From assembly GCA_003255025.1 (NCBI GenBank), contig QANY01000319.1:124001-188000 (forward strand): a stretch of 64,000 nt of DNA. Direction: 5' to 3'. The notes under the pieces are model-generated. The model made no database searches and had not been told where the DNA came from. It worked only from the letters and a program-made list of their open reading frames with translations. Below, in pieces: positions 43,813 through 55,180 of the stretch (its first letter is position 1; every line of letters starts with the position of its first letter). This stretch comes from Datisca glomerata (lineage: Eukaryota; Streptophyta; Magnoliopsida; Cucurbitales; Datiscaceae). The translations under genes and the position numbers were made by a program.

Positions 43813-46659
43813 TATTGGTTGTATCAGTTGGAACTATTAAATTGTCATTTGATAACATATTTTTGGCTTTTACGAGATGTTTATTATATCCCAGTTTTGG
43901 GAAAAATCAAGTAGCAAGGATTCACTATGAATTTTATTGATAAAAATATTGATATTTTTAGAAATGATTATTTAATTATTACTGCACGGTTGATAAATAA
44001 CTTATTCTTTATAAAACCAAAAAGTTCTAGTGATATGTGACATTGAAGTAAATACTGATTTACAAAAGGATAATAAAAGGTTAAAATCTGAGTCAATCGA
44101 TCTAACCTACTTGTGGTACTTGCGTCTTGGTCACATTAGCCCAGACAGGATTCAAAGACTTGTAAATGATGGTCCATTGTAAACTTTAAGTATGAGATTA
44201 CTACCCATATGTGAATCCTGCGTAGAAGATAAAATGACGAAGAGACCTTTTTTAGCGAAGGATAAAAGAGTCACTCAATGCCCCAAACTCGTACATAGTG
44301 ATGTATGCGGGCCATTGAATATCCAAGCAAAATGCGGTTACGAATATTTTGTAACCTTCACTGATGATTACTCGTATTTTGGACATATTTATCTAATGCG
44401 CCAAAAGTCTGAAACCTTTGAAAAGTTCAAAGAGTACAATGTTATGGTTGAAAAGAAATTAGAGAAATAAATCAAAACACTACAATCTGATCGTTACGGA
44501 GAGTACTTGCTAAGAGAGCTTGATGACTTTCTTAAGGAAGAATGTATTCTCTCTCAACTTACAACACCTAGCACTCTTAAATAGAATGGTGTGTCAGAGA
44601 GAATGAATCAAACTCTGATGGATATGGTTAGATCCATGATAAGTTACAACCCTCTCAAATTCATTCTGGGGATATGTCTTGGAAACAACAACATACATTC
44701 TGAACCAAGTTTCGTCAAAGACGGTGCCTAACATGCCATATGAAAGATGGAGTGGACGAAAATTGTTCCTAAACCACCTTAGGATATGGGGATGCTCAGC
44801 ACATGTACTGAGACCAAAGACAAGCAGTTTGGCCAGTCGATCAGAATTATGCATGTTTGTAGGATATTCCAAGGGAAAGAAGGGATACATCTTTTATAGT
44901 CTGACCGGCAATAAAACATTGTGCACGAAGCCATGGCTTGTTATAAGAAGGGATACATCTTATATAAGAAGTGTGAATCTGAGAAGTACACTTGTGCTAG
45001 AAGAATAATTGAGTGGGAAGGTATCGACTCCTCAATCAGGACTTGTTCTCGATTCAATAATGGAAGAACCACAACAGGGGTCGGAGCCTACAGAGCCTCG
45101 ACGTAGTGGGGGGGTTGTGAGACAACCTGACAGGTACATGTCTTATGGAGTTGCCTTAACAACATACTCAGGTAAGTATCATGATGAATCTGTTGGCTAC
45201 TCGTAGGGTATGGTTAGTCTTAAAGCAAGAAGCCATGAACATCGAGATACAATCGATGTACTCAAATAGAGTCTGGAAACTTATAGATCCTCCTGAGGGG
45301 GTAAAACCTATAGGGTGTAAATGGATTTATAAGAAAAAGAGAGGATTTGAATTAGAATGTAAAGACATTCAAAGCTAGAATAGTAGCCAAGGGTTACACC
45401 TAAAAGGAAGGTATTGACTATGAGGATACCTTCTCGCCGATGGCCATGCTTAAGTTCATCTGAATTCTCCTATCCATTATTGTTGCCCTCGATTATGAAA
45501 TCTGACAGATGATCATCAAGAATGCCTTTCTGAATGGCAATCTTAAAGAGCGCATTTATATGGCTCAACCAGCCGGGTTCATGAAAAAATGCCAGAAAGG
45601 CAAGGTTTATGAACTGCTGATGCCCATTTATGGACTTAAGCAAGCTTCCCGATCGTGGAATATCAAATTTGATGAAACTGTCAGGAACTTTGATTTTTAA
45701 CAGTTAGTGGACGAACCCTATGTGTATAAACTGATACATGAAGGAAAGGTGATTTTTTTAGTCTTATACGTGGACGATATTCTAATAATTGGGAATGATG
45801 TAGAAAAATTATTCGATGTCAAGATTTGGCTTGCAAAGCAATTTGATGTGAATGATCTTGGAGAAGCTGCTTTATCTTTGGTATTTAGATCTTTCGAGAT
45901 AGGAATAACAGACAATTAGCATTGTCTCAAGCATCTTATATTGATAAGGTGATGGATCGCTTTAGTATGCAAGACTCCAAAAAGAGATATCTTCCCTTTA
46001 GGAATGGATTCAGCCTCTCCAAGGAGCAGGCTCCCAAGACTCCTCAAGAAGAGGAAAACACGAGAAAGATTCTCTATGCCTCAGCAGTAGAAAGTCTCAT
46101 GTATGCGATGCTTTGTACTAGGTCATATATTTGTTACGCCGTGGGCGTGGTGAATCGTTTCCAATCTATCCTAGAGTCGAGCATTAGAATGCCGTCAAAC
46201 TTAGCCTCAAGTATCTTAGGAGAACGAGAAACTACATGCTTGTGTATTCAGGTACTGACTTGAATATGGCGGGTTATATTGACTCTGATTTTCAAGTAGA
46301 CAAGGATTCCATGAGGTCCACTTGTTAACATTATTTTTACCCCATCCGGAATGGTGGAACACTAGTATGAAGAAATACTAAGCAATCTTGCAATGCTGAT
46401 TCTACCATGGAAGCTCAGTATGTGGTGGCTTGTGAAGCTGCAAATGAGGCTGTCTGGCCTAGAAAGTTCTTGAAGACTCTGAAATTTATTCCAGATGCTG
46501 ACAAACCTATGATACTTTATTGACGTAATAGTGGGGTTATAGCAAACACAAAGGAACCGAGAAGCCACAAAAAATCCAAACACACATATCAACGGTCAAT
46601 AACCTGGCAGATCCATTCACGAAGACTTTATACACCCCTACTTTAGTCCAAGTAGGAGT
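43813..46659 (+). pseudogene. C3 pol: integrase, reverse transcriptase, RNase H
   Basis: Integrase from about 44100 (LGHISPDRIQRLVNDG, CESCVEDKMTKRPF, HSDVCGPLNIQAKCGYEYFV, FTDDYSYFGHIYLMR, then NGVSERMN). Reverse transcriptase from about 45230 ([53 protein letters not shown]) with intact catalytic YVDD at 45767-45778. RNase H remnants 45920-46640 (SLMYAMLCTRSYICYAVGVV). Frames change repeatedly. The protease motif was not found clearly. The purine-rich AAGTAGGAG ends at about 46658, just before the 3' LTR. Confidence 0.88.
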
Positions 46660-48455
46660 TTTTTAAATTATGTTCATAAAGTAGGGTGTAATAACTATTT
46701 ATCAGTATTTAGTCATGGCATTTATATATTACTGAATTTTATGAATAAATAAAATTTTTCTTTAATTAAAGTGTGTTTATAATTTACTTAAGTCTTGGAA
46801 CTATTGTCAACATAAGAAGAGTAAAGATAGAGGGATCTTCCAGATAAACTCTTCTGAAATAGCTCAAAATGTTATTCACAGTCTTAGGATTGACTGGGCA
46901 ATCGAGTCATATTACGACTGTTAGATTGAACCAAAAGATGCATGTCTTGGGGCATGGGAGTGGAGACTCTAACATTTGTCCTAGACATGTTATAGAACAT
47001 GTTGAATAGACCAGTATCAAATTTGTATAGAGAAAACTCTGATATCTAGCTCTGAATCTAATTGTTACATCTTCAGGGTATTTTTGTAATTACTTTTAAT
47101 CCTGAGATGAATATGAAACTTGTCCAAGTTACTTGCGATCTTTGATAAACTAAATGAGTGAGTTCGAATTACTGACGATACATCAACTGTTGGGATCTTG
47201 ATTCAACTATATTAGAATTGCGTGACTCATAAATATGGAATTCGTGGTAAGATTGTAATAGCAACAATATCATCTTATGATTTACTGATGGGTGTGTGAA
47301 TTGATAAATCAGGTCTGGTACTCGATGACATGACTCATTGAATAAAACATTATAAACTATACGAGACACTTGACTGATATGTCTTTCTTACTCACAGTTA
47401 ATAAAAGAGTTGAGAAAATAATAACTAGATGGGTAAAACAATAATTTTAAATCCAGCTCTTGTTACTGATATTCTACACCAACAGAAAATGTAGCGTGCA
47501 TGAATCAAGAGTTGATTCGACATCGGGTCTATAATGGAGTCGTACGATATCAGGATTAAATAAGTCAAGTATTTATGGAGATAAATTAGCCGGGTATTTG
47601 AATCCTATACATTTATTCATGTGGGTCCATTCAGTCTCGAGAATAGCTCATAAGGACAACAATGAGAAACCAATGTACACTTTCTAAACTCATATGTCAT
47701 GGGTGTCATCACTAAATTAGTGAAGAGTAAAATTAATGTTCAAATTAATTAATTTATTATTTTTAATTATTAGATAATTATTAAACAAAATAAATTAATT
47801 AATTAATTGATAGGGATCAATTTAATTTATCAATTTGGATTGATGAATTTGGACGCAATATTGACTCTATGTGAGATGTAAAAATCATAGATAGCAGTGC
47901 ATCGGGTGAAGATTTTTGGAAATTTAACATTTATGGGTATATGTGTAAATTTCATAATTATTATATAAGAGATGGCATTAGGGTTATATCCTTAAGATGT
48001 GTTAACATAACCCTAACCAGAGTGTGTGATTACACGTAGAAAAAAAAAGTTTCTCTCTCCCCTCCTCCCTTGTTGCCGCCGAACCTATAGAGGGAAAAGA
48101 AAAATTGCCTTTTATTTTCTTAGTTGTTTAGAGAGCCCACAATCTACTCCTAGCAATGAGATATACTTCTGAATCCTACGAGTGGCTGTTGGTGTGAAGA
48201 TTATTTCAAGTCCTGTGAAGAACTAAGTACGCGAGACGATTAATTAGATTCCACCAAATCAGAATTTCTCTGATACAAGAGAGGTATAAAATTATTTCTA
48301 TCTTTTCTCGATATGTTTATCTAAATATGTATGATAGTTGTATAGTTTTATATTTAATATGATTAAATATTTGTTTTTGAATTTTTTTTATTTTTCACCC
48401 ACAAACCGTTAGTGGTTCATTTATTTTTCATCAAATTTTGAAACCCTATCTAACA
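46660..48455 (+). repeat. C3 3' LTR (1796 bp)
   Basis: Aligns with the 5' LTR from AATTATGTTCATAAAGTA onward; the expected TGTTGG start has mutated to TTTTTT. It ends CCCTATCTAACA at 48455. Differences from the 5' LTR are spread along the whole length, with small indels. Confidence 0.85.
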
Positions 48456-49667
48456 AGACATTTCTTCATTGAATCAGTCATGAAAGGTCCTCTTTGTTGC
48501 TATAGGCCCTAGCTAGAGGTGATGATGTATCAATTGTTTTCATTTGGCCTTCAGTAAGAGATGCACGAAGTAGTTGTCTAGGCGGGTCTCTTTCAATAAA
48601 GAGTCTAATTATGGTGGGGTTCACAGAATAATGACTAGCTGAAAAATATATATACACTAACAATTACAGCTTTATGTTCAATATCAACATGAGAGAGTAT
48701 ACATGGAAATATATGTATCATATGCATGTTGATAATGTGTGTTCAAATACTAATGTACCATGACAAGTGAATAGAGCCGAGCAACATTTCTAACTATATC
48801 ATGCTTGTATATGAGAGATACAACTCAATGACATGTTCATAAATCATTATTAGAGATAATTCATTAGAGTCACGAATAAATGTACAATCGTTTTCTGATA
48901 TTAATGATCTGGAAGAGTTGATAAAAAACTCACCAAAAGGACGTTCACAATTATAGGTGTGAACAAAGCAACATAACATCAAGGTAACATATTACCTGAG
49001 AAAAACTAACCAGGGCGAAGCTCATCAAGAAATGGCTCAACAGCGGATACACATGTTGAAGTGTCATCCCCAGACGGTTCAGCCCTTAAAGGTGCATATA
49101 CGTAGGAGCCTTCATGATACTATCTAAGAAGGCGCATATATACATGAAAATATAATCAAGTTGCCTAAGGATGCATGTATATATGTGAGCATTTAAACTA
49201 CTCATAATGGTCACACTTAAAGGGTTTATATATTCATTCCTACTTCAGACTTTTATTATGAATTAGTTCCTACTTTGAACTTTCATTATACATTCTCATC
49301 CGTTCCTACTTTGAACCTTTATCATACTTAATTATCATGCATCCCTACTTCACACATTATGTCATCCTTACACGTGACTTTTAGTATAAGAATCTTCATA
49401 ACAAATAAACCTCTGTGTTAGATTTAATCTATACAGCAACAGCCATATTTCGCGGTAACAAGGATAGCAAATAGTTTATGTATTTCAAACACGTTATGGC
49501 GGCCAAGTTCCGCTTTGAGGGATTCGCAACAGCGGCTAAGTTCCATCTAGACACTTGGTAGATTCAGTAATTTTGTCATTTCCTTAGCTCACTAGTCATG
49601 ATTTGATAAGGCAAATAGTAGTAAGGTTATAATCTCTATACATCTGTTGTTTGCCCGTCTACATTTG
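48456..49667. other. G3 interior or flanking DNA between C3 and the minisatellite
   Basis: No clear gene. On the minus strand 48663-48478 reads RLFIERDPPRQLLRASLTEG, which weakly resembles the segment after the protease in gypsy polyproteins. 49249-49345 contains three loose copies of TTCCTACTTTGAAC. 49499-49545 has two copies of a GCGGC(C/T)AAGTTCC motif. Confidence 0.35.
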
Positions 49668-49859
49668 TTGAAATGTCTTTATTGCATTTTAGGAACAAAC
49701 TTTACTGAAACGTCTTAAAGGCCTTTTAGGAATAATATTCGTTGAAATGTCTTAAGTGCGTTTCAGGAACAAACCTTGCTGAAACATCTTAAACGCATTC
49801 TAGGGATAAAATTCCTTGAAAATTTTTAAATGCATCCCAGAAGCAAACTTTGTTGAAAC
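49668..49859. repeat. 37-bp minisatellite, left half
   Basis: TGAAA(C/T)GTCTTAA-type units start at 49669, 49706, 49743, 49780, 49817 and 49854, exactly 37 bp apart. The sixth unit is cut after TGAAAC by element C4 and continues in phase at 61010. Unit spacers read GCATTTTAGGAACAAACTT with variation. Confidence 0.9.
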
Positions 49860-50893
49860 TGAAGGATCGGTATGAACAACCAAAAGGATTGAATTGGGTG
49901 AATGTGTACAAATTTAGAATATAATGTAATTAAAAATGATAACAACTCAATTAATTAGGAAGAGAAGCACAATTATAAATTTAGCATGAAAATAAAAAAA
50001 TAATAAAGCAATATAATGTGCAATAAATGAAATATGTATAAATTAAAAAAAGTAGGGTAAGAGAGATGACACACGAGTTTTTACGTGATTCGAGAAAGCT
50101 TATGCCTACGTCCACACTTCAAGGAGCCCCCTTGAAGATTTCTTCCTAACAATCTTCTTACGGGTGAAAACCAAACCTTTACAACTCTTGTTGGTTTGTG
50201 GTACCAAACGAACTTTGACAATCAGCACATCAAGATCTTTGAATCGCTTACAGAAAGCTCACAATATTTCTCTCACAATGGTTTTTTCTTTTCTCACAAC
50301 TAATGTCCTCACTTAGGAAGATATAACAACTCTAAGCTCAAGAATATCGAATAGGGCTACTGTACGAGTTGGGGATTATTCCCAAAAATGGTAAATCGGT
50401 TCATCCGGTTTCAACTGGTCTGTCTGATTTCAGCAGTGCGTAGGAAAAACATTCATACTGTGTAAATCGGACTGTTCAGTTTCAACCGGTGGATCTGAAT
50501 TGTATAGTACTGGTAAAAAGTTTCCTACTGTGTAAACCGGTCCGTATGGTTTCAACCAGTCCATCCGGTTTGGCCCCTTAAATCAATTTTACTTGAATTT
50601 TTCATTGGGCCTTTTGGGCATTTTGCTGGGCCTATTTTAGGACAGTATTTTGGGCTTCATTTGGGCAAGGTGTGTTGGACAGTATTCTTGAGCATAGAGA
50701 AATTTATTCAACCCAAATGAGTTCCTATTATAAAAATATATATAAACTTAATTTCTTCATGCCCATTTTTCTTCAAGCTTTTCATGCATCCATCTCAACA
50801 TCATTTTATCCAAGTATACTTGATTTAAACATATAAGTAATACCTTAATGGTTTTCTATCATCAAAATTCATTACAGAATAACTAAATCAACA
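49860..50893 (-). repeat. C4 3' LTR (1034 bp)
   Basis: TGAAGGATCGGTATGAACAACC to AACTAAATCAACA on the plus strand. It is about 100 bp shorter than the 5' LTR, chiefly because the segment around 60370-60440 is missing here. Both contain several AACCGGT(C/T)C and TTTCAAC(C/T)GGT motifs. Confidence 0.88.
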
Positions 50894-51323
50894 ATCTCCC
50901 CCTTTTTTATGATGACAAACCATTAACATAAAGGAAATCAAGTGTAATAAAGCATGTAAACAATGTAATATAGATGTAAATAAAGAAAGACATCCACTAA
51001 AAATATATATAATAGAATTAAGATTACTCTCCCTGAATACATGTTCCCCCTAAATGCATGCCACATATTCACTACCCCTAAATATATGCCATGAAAAAAA
51101 TAACATAAAGGAAATAAGAGAGAATGGACATGATATAAACCTTTCTTTCTCCCCCTTTGTCACTATAAAAAAAATAGAACACAGGATAAATACCACATAT
51201 TCATTGCCCCTAAATGTATGCCATGAAAAAATAACATAAAGGAAATAAGAGAGAATGGACATGATATAAACCATAAGTATTTCTCCCCCTTTATCACTAT
51301 AAAAAATAGAACACAAGATAAAT
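50894..51323 (-). repeat. Polypurine tract area of C4 with 132-bp tandem duplication
   Basis: The tract next to the LTR is the complement of ATCTCCCCCTTTTTT (50894-50908). 51061-51192 and 51193-51323 are tandem 132-bp copies, each with another tract (complement of TCTCCCCCTTTGTCACTAT and TCTCCCCCTTTATCACTAT). That gives three near-equivalent candidates for second-strand priming. Extra polypurine tracts before the 3' LTR are described for Sireviruses. Confidence 0.8.
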
Positions 51324-52118
51324 ATGGATATTCATGAAAAAGAAGAAGGAAGTGGGGAACTATGCAAGGCACCATGATGGACATGTAGTGAGAAAGCTGT
51401 TCTTGACGTAAATGAGATAGATCGTGGCGTATTTCATTATGTTGTGCAGTAAGAGCATCGATCAAGTGTGTGCATGTTAGCTCCTGAGGCATGGGCCGAT
51501 ACTGTTGGATGAGTGGAGTCAGGGTACGAAGGTTGAGGCAGGTCATGAGGAGCATTGTCAACAAAAAATCATCAAGGTTAAACACAATATGAGGAATAAT
51601 AGAGGGAGAAGGATCAAGATCTTGATTAAGAGCTTGTTTTGTCTTTAACCATAATCTGTTAATCTTCTCTATATGCATATTTGTAACGACTGTTTCATTA
51701 CGAGATCAGACTTTTTCATCTCAATAAACTCCTCCTCACTTAGATCAATACCAAAATGCTCAAAAAAATTTGTGAGCCACATTTCATTGAAAGTTATGAA
51801 CAAGATTTTTCATGTGCCTCAGTATCAAGTAGCAGATATTTACATTCTCCCCTTTTCTTTTAAATAAGATAAATTTCAAAATAATTTACCTCATCTCTAT
51901 GACCACCTTGAGAGAGAAAAGTGTGTGTAATAATATGGTGAAGAATTTTTGCTTCAACGAACAACTGACCAATCAAAGGGCGAGACATAGTTTGAATATT
52001 ACGTTTATAACATACTAGTCGCACAGCCTTTCACAAATCAAAACTTTCAACTTGAGGCCAACTTGATGTATGATAAAAGGCTAGTCCAGAACATGGTAAC
52101 CCAAAAATGTGACTCAAT
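51163..52118 (-). pseudogene. C4 envelope-like frame, C-terminal part
   Basis: Minus-strand sequence from 52118 downwards continues the frame that starts at 54669 (FYHTSSWPQV, SRPLIGQLFVEAKILHHIIT) and runs to 51678-51163 (IEKINRLWLKTKQALNQDLD, HLIDALTAQHNEIRHDLSHL). The pattern matches the plant transposon protein domain found in the extra frame of Sireviruses and related elements. No membrane anchor is evident apart from a hydrophobic tail that lies in duplicated tract DNA. Stops occur near 51880 and 52000. Function in live elements is unproven. Confidence 0.55.
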
Positions 52119-54248
52119 TGTTGGGGGTAATGCTCTCAAAGAATGTGTATTAATATTTTAATATGAAATTTAATGAAAATATTTTTTTTATAATTTTTCT
52201 TTCAAATTATTGTTGAATAATTTATATAAATATTTAAAAATTTCATATTCATTAATAAGACTATGATCTTGTATTAGTACGAGAGAATTAAGATCATAAA
52301 TAATGAATAAAAATGTCAGTACGATTCACTAAGCATTATGAATGCATGTGATCTAGATGATCATTGATATGGATAGAAATCTTAGTGAAGGTATTTTATA
52401 TAATAAAATTATATATGAGAGGACTGATGTGAATTAATATCTTTATTAACTTGCCGTTTATTGTAAAGATTTCATACACATCAATATGATGATCATATGT
52501 AGATCAATATGAATCTTGAGTAGTCATGAACTTCTATACATGTCTACTGGATCTTTTGATTCACTCGTTAAAGTTTGTTTGTAAAAAAAGCTAGTGACTT
52601 TTATTTTGAAGATTTAGTGATATGGATGGCTAGGAACATGATCTTACAAGATTTAGAATTCAAGCTTTCCTAACGGATCGTATATTGGTTCCCTTAAGTG
52701 TTGATTCTGAAACTGAATGATTATTGAGCTTAAATTTATAATATGATTATAAATTAGTCATTCACTAGTGAATTAATGGTACTTAAAGATCAAAAGGTAA
52801 TTAGAAGGGTAAAACGGTAATTTTGACTGGCTCTAATTTACTAACTAATAAGTGAAGGACATAGCTACGTGAAAATGATTATATCAATGGACTACACGAG
52901 AATACACTGTATATACATTTTATAATTTCTAAGAGTGCAATTTCATATTTATAGTGGAGTAATAATGAAATTAATAAATAAGATTATTTAATTAAAGAGT
53001 TTAATTGATAATCTGATTTATTGGAGCTTAGGATTATAGGTCCATGATTTCCAAGACACCTCTGTACTACGCAATATAGGATGTGAATATTTCAGGACAT
53101 GAGAAACTTACTGACGTGTAAAAGGAATTTTTATTCTAGAGCAAGTACATAATTATGAGGTAATTATGTGTGAATAATTAATTAAGAATTAATTAGTTAA
53201 ATTATTTATATTAATTTTCAAAAAATATATAAATAATTATATCGATTAATTTTCTAAACGATAAGTGAGACAGTATATCTAATTTGTGAAATTTGATAAT
53301 GTTAAATTATTATTAGATGATAGTTCAAAATTTGAATCAACTAAATCTGTTATTTGTGAACTAACAAATAAATTAATTGATAGGGATAATTAAATAAGTT
53401 AATTTTGAATTAACTGATATATGAATATTTATCTTATTAAAATAAATATTTAATTCATATTAATTGTCACGTGTCAATCACTGATTAGAAATCAGAGATT
53501 GATATGAACTACTGTAGTGCCACGTGGCACTACACTAGTGGGCGTGCAGTATTGTAGTGCCACACGACATTACAGTCGTGCCGTGGAACACAGTGCCGTG
53601 ATGCACTGTGTTAGTTCATGGCAACTGCAGTGCCGTGTGAAACTGTAGTTGTGCACCGAATTGTAGTGGCTCCCACTACAATGACAATTTGGTGATTGAA
53701 TGTTATTTTGTGTATATCTCTAAAAATCTGATGAGCCTAAAAAATATATATATTATTCTAATAGCCTCAGGGTTGATTGAGTGTTGAGAACACAGTTGTT
53801 ATCAGGGTGAACTTTCTCTGTGATTAAAAATTAATCAAAAACTCTGAAAGAATAATCATCGTATTCTCTCATAAGATTGTCTCACTTAATTAATCATTTT
53901 CAGTAAATCTTTAGATCTTATGTGTTGAGTACATCTAGAAACATAAAAAGTGTCTTTGAATTATTCTACAATGCTCACGCAGTCCTATTGTATTTGAGAA
54001 TTGGCTTTGAGATCTTGGTGTGGATCTCCAAGTCCGTTGTTCGTGGGACCGCAAGATCGTTGGTTAGCGATGACGCTTGATATAGACTGTAAGAGGTATA
54101 TGATTCTTATCCATGTATGTCTTAGATTTAATATATAAATATATAATGGATCCTGATTGAAAAGAGTTTTTCAATAAAAAAATTTATTTTGATAATCGTT
54201 GCGTCGCATTTTTCACGCTTCCGCCGAGCAAGCACCGCATTTCCAACA
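52119..54248. mobile_element. 2130-bp solo LTR inserted in the C4 envelope-like frame
   Basis: TGTTGGGGGTAATG at 52119 and TTCCAACA ending at 54248 give TG...CA ends. Flanks TCAAT (52114-52118) and TCAAC (54249-54253) match at 4 of 5. Taking the insert and one flank away leaves the frame open across the junction, which supports the boundaries. It has no coding sequence and no internal region, so it is a solo LTR or LTR-like element. 53500-53690 holds dense short inverted repeats, including a perfect 22-bp palindrome. Confidence 0.75.
53513..53534. repeat. Perfect 22-bp palindrome with central CACGTG
   Basis: The half-site TGTAGTGCCAC is followed by its exact complement in reverse. The centre is a G-box (CACGTG). 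Partial copies of the half-site (TGTAGTGCCACACGAC, CAGTGCCGTG, TTGTAGTGGC) recur to about 53690, so the LTR can form several competing hairpins. It may act as a protein-binding or promoter site of the LTR. Confidence 0.85.
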
Positions 54249-54897
54249 TCAACGTCATATCATCCCAAGTAATGGATGTACCAACAACATAGCTCTTTAT
54301 AGTGTATGGATCATGCTCAACTGACAGATTCACATAAAATAATCGTACAAACCTTGGAAAAATCCTAGCATGCATATCCAAAATATTTTTCCAACCCATT
54401 GTATCTAGCAAGTCATGGGTTTGTAGTCCCTCAAGATCAGAATATTTAATGAGACGACCAAATAGAATTTTTCGTGAAACATAGTGATTAAAACAAGCTT
54501 CACAATCTTCATCCAAAAATAAATACCTCTCTGCATTTAAAGCACCAATTTGTTTGCCTCTGTCTCCCTTAGTCCTCATGACATAAGGAGAAAGGATGGC
54601 TGGAGTGGAATCGGTAAGAGAGAGAGGAGGGGAAACTTGTAGTTGAGTTCGGTCCAGGAAGCACAACAAAAACAGCGAAAGGAAGTGTCAGTCCAGAAAA
54701 AAATGAGCTGGGTTTGCGTCCGGTGTGGGTGAGCTAGGTCTGGGGGAAGGAAGAAGGAAAGAGCCGAATGAAGAGAGAGGCCAGTGGGATATATGTGCGC
54801 CTGGTGAGGATGGGGTATTGTCATTGGAACTGGAAGCATGAGAAGGGACGCAGAAGGAGAAGGAAATAGGGATTTTTAAAAATACGGTAAATGGCAC
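54249..54897 (-). pseudogene. C4 envelope-like frame, N-terminal part
   Basis: Minus-strand frame from about 54669 reads KGDRGKQIGALNAERYLFLD, SRKILFGRLIKYSDLEGLQT, FPRFVRLFYVNLSVEHDPYT and SYVVGTSITWDD. These match the plant transposon protein domain (RKxxxGRxI, VRxFYxNL, VxGTxI). The stretch before it (to 54897) is open in two other frames and P/S-rich, so the true start is lost to frameshifts. The solo LTR cuts the frame at 54248. Confidence 0.6.
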
Positions 54898-55180
54898 ACA
54901 TTTTAAGGCTATTATGAAAATCAGTCCATCACAGTAGCAACCTTTTGACCGGATTAAAACGGTTTCTCAAGAATTCCAACTTTGCCTAAAACTTTTCTCC
55001 TTTTTTCACTTTTAACCCAAATCTTAAAATCACTTTTCCAATATTCAAAATTGCTTTCATGTCCTCATTTTGCCTATAGAATTTTCCACCTCAACCATTT
55101 CCTTTGATGCACATATGACTATAATTTGATATTTATTTACAAATTATACAGTAGATTGTAAAATCACAAATAAAAAGAAA

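Larger units (their letters stand above)
39468..48455 (+). mobile_element. Ty1/copia element C3
   Basis: 5' LTR 39468-41338, primer-binding site TTGGTATCAGAGCC (from 41340), about 1.75-kb leader, gag, integrase, reverse transcriptase, RNase H, short purine tract, 3' LTR 46660-48455. Flanks AAACG and AGACA agree at 3 of 5, both differences being G/A, so an aged duplication is possible but unproven. Same family as C2, opposite orientation. Coding sequence is interrupted many times. Confidence 0.9.

Noticed and set aside
49668..49859. Regularly spaced short repeats considered as a CRISPR array
   Set aside because: Whole 37-bp units are similar with no unique spacers, and the setting is a plant retrotransposon; this is a minisatellite.
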